DNA from: JAPOXR01 sp965214695 | Lineage (GTDB): Bacteria > Pseudomonadota > Alphaproteobacteria > Rhodobacterales > Rhodobacteraceae | DNA: 64,000 nt | Assembly: GCA_965214695.1 (NCBI GenBank) | Contig: OZ243967.1 | Span: 2,790,001-2,854,000 of the forward strand | Reading direction: 5' to 3' | Shown here: positions 13,501-19,603 of the stretch, one piece after another | Layout: the number at the start of each line of letters is the position of its first letter | Position numbering within the stretch: position 1 is the first letter of the stretch | Notes under the pieces: model-generated | The model's database searches: none | Seen by the model: the letters and a program-made list of their open reading frames with translations, nothing else | What the model was told of the DNA's origin: nothing | Program-made: the position numbers and the translations under genes

Positions 13501-16500
13501 TGACGGGGCCGACAAGCGCATCAGCGTTACCGGCACCGCGACCGACATCACCTTCGTCGATACCCATATCGACCTGACCGACAACGATGACCCACCGACG
13601 CTGTCCATCGAATCGCCGGCGGTCGCCGAGGGCGCCGACGGCACCACGGCGCGCCTGCGCTTCAGCGTGCGGCTGGACACGGCGAGCGACAAACAGGTGA
13701 CGGTGGATTACGCCGACCGGGAGACAGGCACCGCCGATTCATCCACCGACTACGCGGCGCTGACGGCCGGCACGCTCACCTTCGCGGTGGGCGATACGAT
13801 CAAGCATGTCGACGTGACGGTGAGCGGCGACGACGTGGATGAGAGCAACGAGACCGTCATCCTGCGCCTGTCCTCGCCGGGCAACGCAGGCTTCGCCGGC
13901 AACGCCACCACCCTCGACGCCACCGGCACCATCACCGACGACGACACCCGCGGCGTGTCGGTCTCCCCGACGACCCTGGTTATTGACGAACAGGACGACA
14001 CCTCGACGGCGTCCAATAAGGAGCATCAAGGGACTTTCGCCGTCGCGCTCACCAGCGAGCCGACTGGTGGCACCGTCACCATCAACGTCGCCAGCGGTGC
14101 GACAGGCACCGCCACCGTCTCGCCACAGAGCCTCACCTTCGATGCCTCGAATTGGAAGACGGCGAAGAACGTCACCGTGACCGCGGTGGATGACGTCTAT
14201 GACAACACCGATGATGCGCGCACTGCCACCATCACCAACACCGTGAGCGCCTCCGGCACGGATTACTCGGGCGAGACCGTGTCAAACGTGACCGTGACCG
14301 TCAACGACGACGACAGCGCGCCCATGGATGTGGCGCTCAGCGTGGACACCACGACCCTCGCCGAGGATGCGGGTGCGACCAGCATCACCGTCACCGCGAC
14401 GCTGAAGGGCGACGCCCGCTTCGCCGCCGACAAGACGGTGCGCATCACCGTGGGCGGGGATGCGGACGCGGCGGTGTCAGGCACCGACTACAAGGGCGTT
14501 GCAGCCTTCGACATCACAATCAGCGGGGGGCAGGCGAGCGGTCAGAAGAGCTTCACGCTCGAGCCGACCGATGACGTGATCGACGAGCCGACCGAGAATT
14601 TGAGCGTCACCGGCAAGCTCGCGGGCCTCACCGTCGCCGCGGCCAGCATCAGCATCACCGACAACGACGCCGCGCCGACCGGCATCGCGCTTTCGGTGAA
14701 CACCAACAGCGTCAGCGAAAGTGCCGCCGCCACTTCGGTCACAGTCACGGCAGATGTGCAGGGTGGCACCACCTACGGAGCGGTAACCGCGGTCAGCGTG
14801 ATTGTCGGCGCGACTGCGGACAGTGCCAGTGAAGGCGCCGACTACACACGAGTGGATGAATTCACCATCGACATCCCGGTGGGCGCGGCCAGCGCGAGCG
14901 GGTCCTTCGATCTCGCGCCGGTCAATGACATCATCGACGAACCGACGGAGAGGTTGAGTGTCAGCGGCAAGTCGGGCGATCTGATGGTCACCGCCGCCGG
15001 CAGCATCGATATCACCGACGACGACGCCACCCCCACTGCGAGTCTGGTGCTCTCAAGGACGACGATCAACGAAGATGGCGGCAGCGCGAAGCTGGGCGCC
15101 ACCATCAGCGGCCCGTCAAGCCAAGCGCTGACGCTGGCAGTCGCGTTCGATCTGGTCGCGCCGATGACGACCAACGATTTCACCATCACCGCCAATCCGA
15201 TGCTGATCATTCCGGCTGGCGAGACCTCGAGTTCGGCCAAGATCGCCGTTGCCGCCGTCGACAACGACGAGGACCATGCCGTTGACAACAAGCAGTTGCA
15301 CCTGTCGGCGACCGCGACCGGCGGGCTTGACATCGCCAACCCCGACGAGGTCACCCTTACGATCAGGGATGACGACAAGGCGGGCGTGAATTTCTCCGCG
15401 AGCGAGATCGAGGTCGAGAAGGACGAGACAACCACCATCATTGTGAGCCTTCGCTCGAAGCCGACGATGGACACCACCGTGGTCCTGACGAGCAGCAATC
15501 CGAAGGTGGCCGAACTGAGCGCAAGCCCGCGCGGGACGAGCGTCGAATTGCTGTTCACGCCGGCGAACTGGAACGTGCCCCGAACCGTCACCGTTCACGG
15601 CATGGAGGACGGCGATGTGTCCATCGATACCACAATCCGGAGCGCCGATCCGATGTATGCGAAGGCACCAGTGCCAAAACCCTTGCGAACCAACGTCATC
15701 GGCGTGCCGAACCTTACCCTGATGGCCAGCAAGGACTTTATACGCGAAGGCGAGTTGGCGGAGTTCACGATCAGGGCGGACCGGGTGCCGGCGGCTGATG
15801 TGCCGGTGAAAATCGAGGTGGGGTACGTCGATTGCTGCATCGGCACTGGGGAGACCCTGGCCGAGGACCAGAAAGGCACAAGAGCCGTGACGCTGCCCCG
15901 GGGACAGAGATCGGTCAGCTTCAAGGTGCAGACCGCCGACGACGATGCGGTTCATGGCATCGGCACCAGGCGCGGCAACAAGTCCATCTACGCACAGATC
16001 GTCGAGGCCGATGCCTACCGCATCGATCACACACCCAATGACAACCTGGCGCGCTTCACCTGGTACGACTCGGTGAGGGTCAGGGAAAACGATCCGGTAA
16101 CCCCGGCACTGCCGGCCGATATCATCGTGTCCGTCTCCGGCCCGGAGAGCGTGATGGAAGGCGAGACCGCAACGTTCACCTTCACCGCGTCGAAAGCCCC
16201 CGAGCGCGACCTGAACATCGATTTCTACCTCGGCATGGGCGGCGACTTCGGCACCAGCCCCGCCTACGCCTTCGATGAGGATGTGCGCGGTGGCTTCGAG
16301 TCCCTCGACGTGACCCTGCCCGCCGGCGCGGTGACCACCACGTTCAGCATCGCCATCGACGATGATGAACGCATCCAGGGGCATGGCAGGATGAGTGTGA
16401 CCGTCTCGAGTGCATACGACAATTCCTATGATCGAGCCGAACGGCCCGACGAGGATGTGCGGGTCGAGATCGTCGACAACGAGACGGCCGAATTCGGAAT

Positions 16501-18658
16501 TCTCTCGGTTGCCGATGCCAAGACACGGGAGGGGCCGGGCGCGTTCCTGGAGTTCGTGGTGAGCCTTGAGCACACGACAGGCAACCGAAGGGTGCGCGCC
16601 ATCGGGCGGGTGCGCGACGGCACGGCAACGGACGGCACGGATTACCGCGGCTCGACCGGCATGGTATTCTTCGCCCCCGGAGAGACCGAGAAGCGGATAC
16701 GGGTTCCGGTCATCGACGATGCCGAGGTCGAGGGCGAAGAGACCCTGTATTTCGAACTGTTCGCCCCCGAGCCCGGATGGGTCATGCGCGGCGAGGCGCT
16801 CGGCACCATCCTGGATGACGAGCAGGTGGGCCAGGCGGCTTCTCAGGCGGCTGAAGCCAGCCTCCGGGTCGAGGATGCGCGGGTGACGGAAGCGCCCGGG
16901 GCAGAGCTGGCATTCACGGTAAGGCTGACCGGGGCAGGCGATGCCCGCGCCGATGCCGTGACGGTCGATTATGCGACCGATGACGGCACTGCGACGGCGG
17001 GGGTGGATTACGCGGCGGTCTCGGGCACACTGACCTTCGCCCCCGGGCAGAGGCAGAAGACGGTGTGGGTGCCGGTCCATGACGATGCGCATGACGAGGG
17101 CGAGGAGACGATGACGCTCATACTCTCATCGCCTGAGGGTGCGGTGCTGTCGCGTGCCGAGGCGACAGGCAGGATCGTCAACTCGGACCCGATGCCGGCG
17201 GCATGGCTGGCGCGCTTCGGTCGCGCCGTGGCACAGCAGGCGCTGGACGGGATCGCTGGACGAATTGACGCGCCTCGCAGCCCGGGCTTTGAAGGCACGG
17301 TCGCCGGCCAGGCGCTGAGTCCTGACTCCGCCACCCCGGGTCGGGAAAGGACCGATGACACGATCCCCGCATCATATGCGGATGAGGACCCGCCGGCCCT
17401 CGCCGCCCAGATCGAAGATGATGGCGGGGCGAGCGCGCTCTCCACCACCTTCCGCGAGGCGCTGCTCGGCAGCAGTTTCACCGCGACCGCCGAGAAGGAC
17501 ACGCGTGGCGGCAGCCTGGCCATTTGGGGACGGGGTGCCCGGTCGAGCTTCGGCGGCAGGGAGGGGGCAATCTCGCTCGATGGCGAGGCGATAACGGCCA
17601 TGCTGGGCGCCGATTATGCCCGTGACGACTGGCTGCTCGGCATGACACTGATGCAGAGCGGCGGCAAGGGAAGCTATTCCGGTGCGGGTATGGAGAGCGC
17701 CCCGCAACCCTGCGCCGACCCGTGCAGCGGAGGCAGCGGGAAGGTGGAGGCATCACTGACGGCGGCGGTGCCGTACGCGTCACTTCAGGTCTCGGAGCGG
17801 CTGGCCCTGTGGGGCGCGCTCGGTTACGGCTCGGGCGAGGTGACGCTGAAGCCGGAGCGGGGTGGATCCCTCAGATCAGGAATCGCCTGGTCGATGGCGG
17901 CAGCCGGGCTGCGCGGCAGCCTCACCGCTCCGCTGGCGGATGGTCCCGGCCCGACCCTGGCGGTGACCTCGGACGCAATGTGGACGCGGACCTCCTCGGA
18001 GCGAACGCATGAACTGGCGCCGGCGAATTCCACCGTGACCCGTTTCCGGATCGGCCTGGAGGGCAGCTACCGGATTGCCCTGGAGAGCGGCAACTGGCTG
18101 GAGTCCCGGCTCGAGGCGGGTTTGCGCCATGATGGCGGCGATGCCGAGACCGGCTTCGGGATCGAGCTTGGCGGGGGCATCGCCTGGATGGACCCGTCGC
18201 TCGGCCTGTCGCTCGACTTGTCCGGGCGGGCGCTGGTGGCCCATGATTCCGACGACCTGAAGGATCGGGGCTTTGCCGCCTCGCTGGCCTGGGATCCCGA
18301 CCCGGCCAGCCGACGCGGCCCATCAGTTTCGCTGTCCCAGGATTGGGGCGGACAGGCCGAGGGCGGCCTCGACGGGCTGTTTGCGGCCGAGCCGCTGGAC
18401 GTCTCTGAATCTGTCCCCGAGAGCCGCTGGTCGGCCGACGCGGCCTATGGCTTCCCGGCCTTCTCCGGAAACTATACCGGCAGCCCGCAATTTGGCATCG
18501 GTATCAACGGCACCGGGCGCGACTACAGCCTGGGTTGGCAGCTGGAGCCGGAAGAAGGCGCCCCCGACATCACCTTCGGCGTGAAGGCCACCCGCCAGGA
18601 GAGCCACGCCACACCCGCGGTGCACGGAGCCGGAATCGAGGCGACGATCCGCTGGTAG
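2..18658 (+). CDS. Giant Calx-beta repeat autotransporter-like adhesin (5' partial)
   Basis: An open frame of about 6,218 codons runs in from the left edge, so the true start and any signal peptide are missing. Nearly the whole length is tandem modules of about 100-125 residues, rich in Thr, Ala and Asp. Each ends in an Asp-rich turn such as ITDDD or VNDNDA, and motifs like DEPNET and GTDY recur; this is the Calx-beta pattern, which binds calcium in known members. Several module types alternate: GITLTVDKSTIAEDA, PTLSI-PSVAEG, RGVTVS-DEADD and SFAFSA-DE types. After about residue 5,730 (AWLARFGRAVAQQ) comes a linker, then from about 5,830 a Gly/Ser-rich stretch of alternating strands beginning SLAIWGRGARSSF and ending in GIEATIRW. 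A terminal aromatic residue is typical of outer-membrane barrels. A surface-exposed, calcium-stiffened adhesin secreted by a type V-like route is inferred. The ligand is unknown. Confidence 0.85.
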   Translation: MTVTLGRALVAGESVTVPLSVSGATVATHYTLGLKDNGGTGVSIDTVAPHSAQHPAVTLAGAGAQTATLTLTAVANSDRLTRTIAIGYGTNDGTNDRSPSSSGLSGGISTSGAASVRILDDDAKISVAATSAAEGSAVVFMVTLPDPAPAGDVTIDYSTADGRGETTDADYQVATSADYTAAAENATLTIYEGDSSGTISISTTADTTYEGDHHFTLTLDATDNFNISDTAGSAIGTITDAEDMPSFAFAAATTTADEDDGALTLAVQKTGDTLLDATLSYATADGTATGGSDFTAIASTDLVFKAADRSKDISISLTEDSTDEPAEAFTVGLTAGADAKLGSTASHSITITDNDATTVTLGAPAGHISENAGTKTLTVTLGRALAGDETLDVPLTFEGSAAFGADYTLAAPSQTPTGVSYSNLASTDLVASPPTVSFSGVNAAASSATVILTATADTTDEGASESVTVGIGTITHDLDGGTSKSGTASFNINDDDDAPGGITLTVDKSTIAEDAATATVTVTATVTGGNAYATDKIVSVKVGEDADSAEEGTDYVDVEGFELTINGMETSAEKTFSLNPTDDDLDEDPERLSVTGTSGDIIITPASISITDNDDEPTLSIDAPSVAEGDAGETARLRFIVSLDAASGRTVTVDYAEQSGGTATANTDYQALTNGTLTFNAGDTEKHIDLTVTGDDTDEPNETVKLRLSSAANASLTGNATTLDATGTITDDDETPTATLVLTPATIDESGDDNESTVTATLSGASHQNVTLTVAAAPVSPAVVGDFTLSAGKTLTIAAGSKTSTGVVTVTAVDNTVDAANKTVTVSASASGGGVADPVDATLTITDDDDAPTGITLAVNKPTIAETAAEATVTVTASVTGGSTYSASKDLTVTVGAGNSTAVSDDDYTAVESFTLTLPAGASSAKGTFDLEPLDDDVDEDTETIAVTGTDPGGVTVAGASINLTDNDTRGVTVSTATLAVDEADDPDTPAKEHQATYTVVLDSEPTDDVRIDLAATGGAVGLSDARLDFTPSNWDEAQTVTVTAVDDDIDNPGDARSASISHTLVAGDSDYAGVNVSGVAATVNDDDDAPDGIALTVDTDEVAEDAGKTSITVTATVGGGTRYSADMTVTVTVGKSTDSAVSDTDYARVPAFDLVISAGEASVSKAFDLTPTDDILDEDDETISVTGESGSLTVTGTSITLTDDDVPELSITAGAAVTEGTAASFTVDADIAPAADLTVKVDVATTAGFAASGTTGAQTFTFRAGKTSETYTVNTQADTVDEPDGSVSVTLKDGTDYAVDSSKTSASVDVNDNDATTVALARAGSGGIAEDGGTEDLTITLGRALVAGESVTVPLAVSGATVATHYTLALKDNGGTGVSLDTAAPHSAQHPAVTLSGAGAQTATLTLTAVANTDNASRTVSIGYGTSARAPSSTGLSGGISTSGSASVPILDDDAMVSVAAASASEGSAVVFTVTLPEVAPSGGVSVGYSTADGRGNNDDDAHQVAISADYTAAAANATLTIAQGQRSGTISIATTDDTTYEGDHHFTLMLDSTSHFNLSTTADSAIGTITDAADAPSFAFSTASTDAEEDDGTLTLTVARTGDTLVAATVSYATVDDTATGGSDFTAIASTNLSFAVADTSKTITVSLTDDSADEPSEAFTVSLTAIAHAQLGSTSSHTVNIADNDATTVTLEAPAAAIDENVGAKTITVTLGRALEGDETLTVPLTFAGTATFGTDYTLAAPSQTPTGVSYSNLASTDLAANPPSIAFSGVNNAASSATVILNATADTTDEGTSESVTVGLGTLNASSGTNLDGGASGSGTASFNITDDDDAPTGITLTVDKSTIAEDAATATVTVTATVTGGTAYATNKTVTVKVGKNGDTAVEGTDYANVADFELTINAMETSAKKTFSLDPTDDDLDEDTETLSVTITPGDITVTDANITVTDDDDAPTVSVADATAVNEGNDPNTTVNLSFTVTLDAVSGKQVTVPYTLAGTATAADDYTAPSPLSVTIAAGSRSANIDIPVKGDTLDEPNETVTVTLGAPTNATVSATEGAGEASGAITDDDATNVVLARAGSGGIAEAGGAVDVTITLGRALVAGESVTVPLTVTGATETTHYTLGLKGNGGTGVSLDTTTPNNAQNPSVTLSGAGARTATLALTAVANTDRLSRTVAISYGTSTRAPSSTGLAGGISATGSVSVPILDDDAMVSVTAASVAEGGNMDFTVTLPDPAPTGGVTVGYSTSNGRGNASDATHQIATGADYTAASEGATITIAANGRNGTIRIATTDDSTYEGDHYFTLTLTSTSHFNLSTTAGSATGTITDAADTPSFVFSAASSTADEGDGTVALTVQKSGTTLVDATVSYQTVDGTATGGSDFTAIASTDLVFKASESSKSFNVSLTNDSADEPAEAFTVSLTAGADAKLGSPSRQPVNITDDDATTVTLEAPSIAIDENGGAKTLTVELGRVLAGDEVLSVPLTFEGSAAFGADYTLAAPNTTPTGVTYSNLASTDLGANPPTVSFSGVDSAASSATLTLTAKADATDEGETESVTVGLGTLNASSGTNLGGGASGSGTASFNITDDDDAPDGITLTLDTASMAENDATATVKVTATVTGGTAYATDKIVSVKVGVDGDSAAEGTDYVQVDDFELTINAMETSAEKTFSLDPTDDTLDENNETITVTGTADGVVVSGANITLTDDDDPPTLSINSPSIAESDSGETATLRFTVSLDAASGKQVTVAYAEQSGGTAVSGTDYAALTPGTLTFAAGDRSKTIDVTVNGDVTDEDNETLKLRLSTPTNAGFAGSATTIDGTGTITDDDDSPVLSINAPSVTEGSKDTTTTLSFTVTLTPASSKQVTVAYAELSGGTATSGSDYAALTSGTLTFAAGDTSKTIDVTVNGDAVDEPNETLKVRLSSPTNATLTGDVTTLDATGTITDDDGPPTGIALKVDKGSVAENAGSTAIRITAEVTGGTAYPDAKTVQVNVGAGTDSAVEGADYTTVGRLDLTIAAGAMSQNYDFNLVPSDDDLDEDNETISVTGTATSLTVTGTTITLTDDDTRGVSVLPVTITLDEADDGATPAEEHKGTYTVQLDSEPTDDVSVNISVPADAPFTVSATQLDFTPSDWSDAQRVAVTATDDALDNTGGNRSASISHALSAADTDYEDETVASVAVTVNDDDAAPMNATLTVDADAGTLGDQDSIDEGAGQTAVEVTVSIDDATRFDTAQTVSVTVGKNGDGAVEGTDYGNVARFDLTIDAGAASGSKSFNLTPTDDDFDEGDESLSVEGVLAGLTIAADSLTITDDDTAALVLAPTSLTVIEGANGTFTVKLATQPTSEVAVTVSGFTSTDLTIDDTSLTFTTSNWNRAQTVTVSAGQDADKTNDSATLTLSASGGGYASISASLPVTTSDDEAVVTVGAASAAEGSSVGFTVTLPEAAPAGGVTVDYSTSDGRGESTDASYQVAAAGSDYTAAADNARITIAQGQSSGTISIATTDDNSYEGDHHFTLTLDAAAGFDISPSAGSAIGTITDAADTPSYAFSAAATTLEEDDGTATLRVQRTGDTEVPATLSYATANGTATGGSDFTAIASTNLAFTAAETNKTFTVAITDDSDDEPAEDFSVNLSAVSHAKLGSQASHTVNITDDDATTVTLAAPAGDIVEKNGGKTITVTIGRTLEGDEALAVPLTFGGAAAFGDDYALSAPNTVPTGVSYENLASSDLTASPPTIKFSGVDNAAHEATLTLTAVDDVIDENGAEPVTVGLGVLNTSSGANLGGGASGSGRANFNISDDDSAPGGISLSVDTDSSTSGNQTNLAENAGKTSVTVTASVTGGTAYQDANTVEITVGTSDDSADEGEDYATVEELTLTIPAGATTRELSFDLTPTDDDVDENDEIIRIEGESGDIPISNASITLNDNDTKGVSVSSNSLTIEEVDDGSTPAAEEHKATYTVGIDSQPTGNVRVTLNVPNDAPFTASPTQLDFTSSSWGAQTVTVTAVNDNNSNAGGKRSATITHTLTASGTDYDSETVGSVAVTVNDDDDAPMSATLSVDADTGTNGTQTDLAEGGGAKNVRVTASFGGSTRFDTAQVIAVTVGANTDTATRDTDYSSSVDTVNITIAAGAATGYKDFTLTPTDDDIDEADESISLSGTLSGVTIGAASSGSSISLIDDDERGATLSGGSLTLNEVDTAATTDTKENEATYTLALDSQPTDAVRVNLSLPNGAPVTISPTHLDFTTSSWGAQTVTVTAVDDAIDNPNDRRETTITHTLVAGSSDYGTVKVPNVGVRVNDNDAAPGGIALSADISSIAEDAATRNVTVTASVGGGTTYSEAKTVEVEIGGSGDSATEGADYVQVEKFSITINAGATSGQKSFSLNPADDVIDEQNETIGISGTATDIDVDGASITITDNDAAPTGITLSVSPASVAEDATATTVTVTATVTGGTTYAAAKTVRVAVGDSNDSAAEGTDYKSVDDFDLGIAAGAASSQKTFSLAPIDDDRDGADKRISVTGTATDITFVDTHIDLTDNDDPPTLSIESPAVAEGADGTTARLRFSVRLDTASDKQVTVDYADRETGTADSSTDYAALTAGTLTFAVGDTIKHVDVTVSGDDVDESNETVILRLSSPGNAGFAGNATTLDATGTITDDDTRGVSVSPTTLVIDEQDDTSTASNKEHQGTFAVALTSEPTGGTVTINVASGATGTATVSPQSLTFDASNWKTAKNVTVTAVDDVYDNTDDARTATITNTVSASGTDYSGETVSNVTVTVNDDDSAPMDVALSVDTTTLAEDAGATSITVTATLKGDARFAADKTVRITVGGDADAAVSGTDYKGVAAFDITISGGQASGQKSFTLEPTDDVIDEPTENLSVTGKLAGLTVAAASISITDNDAAPTGIALSVNTNSVSESAAATSVTVTADVQGGTTYGAVTAVSVIVGATADSASEGADYTRVDEFTIDIPVGAASASGSFDLAPVNDIIDEPTERLSVSGKSGDLMVTAAGSIDITDDDATPTASLVLSRTTINEDGGSAKLGATISGPSSQALTLAVAFDLVAPMTTNDFTITANPMLIIPAGETSSSAKIAVAAVDNDEDHAVDNKQLHLSATATGGLDIANPDEVTLTIRDDDKAGVNFSASEIEVEKDETTTIIVSLRSKPTMDTTVVLTSSNPKVAELSASPRGTSVELLFTPANWNVPRTVTVHGMEDGDVSIDTTIRSADPMYAKAPVPKPLRTNVIGVPNLTLMASKDFIREGELAEFTIRADRVPAADVPVKIEVGYVDCCIGTGETLAEDQKGTRAVTLPRGQRSVSFKVQTADDDAVHGIGTRRGNKSIYAQIVEADAYRIDHTPNDNLARFTWYDSVRVRENDPVTPALPADIIVSVSGPESVMEGETATFTFTASKAPERDLNIDFYLGMGGDFGTSPAYAFDEDVRGGFESLDVTLPAGAVTTTFSIAIDDDERIQGHGRMSVTVSSAYDNSYDRAERPDEDVRVEIVDNETAEFGILSVADAKTREGPGAFLEFVVSLEHTTGNRRVRAIGRVRDGTATDGTDYRGSTGMVFFAPGETEKRIRVPVIDDAEVEGEETLYFELFAPEPGWVMRGEALGTILDDEQVGQAASQAAEASLRVEDARVTEAPGAELAFTVRLTGAGDARADAVTVDYATDDGTATAGVDYAAVSGTLTFAPGQRQKTVWVPVHDDAHDEGEETMTLILSSPEGAVLSRAEATGRIVNSDPMPAAWLARFGRAVAQQALDGIAGRIDAPRSPGFEGTVAGQALSPDSATPGRERTDDTIPASYADEDPPALAAQIEDDGGASALSTTFREALLGSSFTATAEKDTRGGSLAIWGRGARSSFGGREGAISLDGEAITAMLGADYARDDWLLGMTLMQSGGKGSYSGAGMESAPQPCADPCSGGSGKVEASLTAAVPYASLQVSERLALWGALGYGSGEVTLKPERGGSLRSGIAWSMAAAGLRGSLTAPLADGPGPTLAVTSDAMWTRTSSERTHELAPANSTVTRFRIGLEGSYRIALESGNWLESRLEAGLRHDGGDAETGFGIELGGGIAWMDPSLGLSLDLSGRALVAHDSDDLKDRGFAASLAWDPDPASRRGPSVSLSQDWGGQAEGGLDGLFAAEPLDVSESVPESRWSADAAYGFPAFSGNYTGSPQFGIGINGTGRDYSLGWQLEPEEGAPDITFGVKATRQESHATPAVHGAGIEATIRW
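4010..5500 (+). repeat. Intragenic block repeat, copy 2 of 4
   Basis: This block has the same module order as the one at the left edge. Its GGSDFTAIAS anchor is at 4868, which is 3,999 bp (1,333 codons) after the first. Long stretches are nearly identical at DNA level to the first block, for example the GRALVAGESVTVPL region at about 4021-4070. Confidence 0.7.
6240..7770 (+). repeat. Intragenic block repeat, copy 3 of 4
   Basis: This block has the same module order, with its GGSDFTAIAS anchor at 7133, 2,265 bp (755 codons) after the previous copy. The preceding GSGGIAEAGG module is also shared with the copy near 3970. Confidence 0.7.
10240..11390 (+). repeat. Intragenic block repeat, copy 4 of 4 (shorter, diverged)
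   Basis: This block lacks the leading GRALVAGESV module and starts at the VGAASAAEGSSV module. Its GGSDFTAIAS anchor is at 10751, 3,618 bp (1,206 codons) after the third. It has more substitutions than the other three copies. Confidence 0.6.
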
Positions 18659-19489
18659 GGTGCAGAGGAAGGCGCCGTGAATGTCGAAGCAGGATCGGCA
18701 CCTCCCCGGAGTGACTGGAGTTGCCGCGCCATGATAGAGCGCAGGAAATGGCGGTCATGTCCGAATTGCCGGGGCAGGGCATCGCCAGGCTGTCCCGGTC
18801 CTGCCGGCGGTCATTGAACGGGTCGGGGTCCGATCCTCCAACCACGGCGCCCCCGACAGCGCCGCCAGGCTCACCAAGGCGGATTGCCGGCAAGGCTGAC
18901 CCGCTGAAACCCGGTGCCAGCGAGTGCGCGACGATGTCGTGACATGGATTGGGCCCGGTTCAGCCCGCTCGCTGCCCCCGTAGATCGTCGATGCGATTGC
19001 CGTGAATGCCGCTGCGCTGGGCGATGATGTCGCTGGCCTCATCTGGCTTGACAGGTCTCTGCGTCAGGATGCCAACCCATCCGGGAGAGGGCAATCGGCA
19101 CGGATGCACGGCAATGCGCCAGCGTCTCGATGAGACGGCATTTGTCGATGGCGAAAGTCAGCAGCAATCTGCTCGACCGTTGGCGTCCATTCGTGAAATT
19201 GCCGCAAATCCTGTGCGCCAGGAGTTGATTTTCCAGTTCGGTCCCGGACGGGTGTGCCAGTCAGGCAGACGGAGCGAGGCCATGACCAGGATCAGGAAGC
19301 AAGCCGTCATGCTGGCGGGTTGGTCGTATCGGGCCATGAACGCCGAGCTTGAAGACTCGGCCTCGCTCCCGGAAGGAATGATTTCGGACGCTGTCGTGCG
19401 GGCACTCACATAGCCGATCTGCACCATTTGGACTTCGTGGCCCGAGCGATTTGCTTCCGTGATTGCCGTCCTGCAATTGGATCGGACTT
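18659..19489. other. Gene-poor gap after the giant gene
   Basis: About 830 bases with no reading frame I can recognise on either strand. A 135-codon plus-strand frame at 19006-19413 has no recognisable domain and no clear ribosome binding site, so I do not call it. No tRNA, IS end or clear terminator was seen. Confidence 0.4.
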
Positions 19490-19599
19490 CCAGTCACCAG
19501 CCTTCCAGCTTCCAATCACCAGGCTGGTGAATCCCAATCATCAGAATCTTGACTCCCAATCATCATGTGCTCTACTCCCAATCATCACGGATTTGGAGC
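19490..19599 (+). repeat. Five direct repeats at an exact 22-bp period upstream of the ATPase gene
   Basis: The core CCARTCAYCA begins at 19490, 19512, 19534, 19556 and 19578, exactly 22 bp apart. The first two copies read CCAGTCACCA and CCAATCACCA; the last three are identical, CCAATCATCA. The 12-bp spaces between cores vary, except that they usually end in CTT or CTC. The last unit runs into the GGAG ribosome binding site (19595-19598) of the gene starting at 19604. A 22-bp step is close to two helical turns, so a protein bound to each core would sit on the same face of the DNA. An autoregulatory operator array is the likeliest reading; a recognition element for the ATPase itself is possible. 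Confidence 0.85.
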
Positions 19600-19603
19600 G
19601 CAG

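Noticed and set aside
19490..19599. The 22-bp array as a CRISPR
   Set aside because: The conserved part is only 10 bp and the variable part 12 bp, there are no cas genes, and the array runs into a ribosome binding site.
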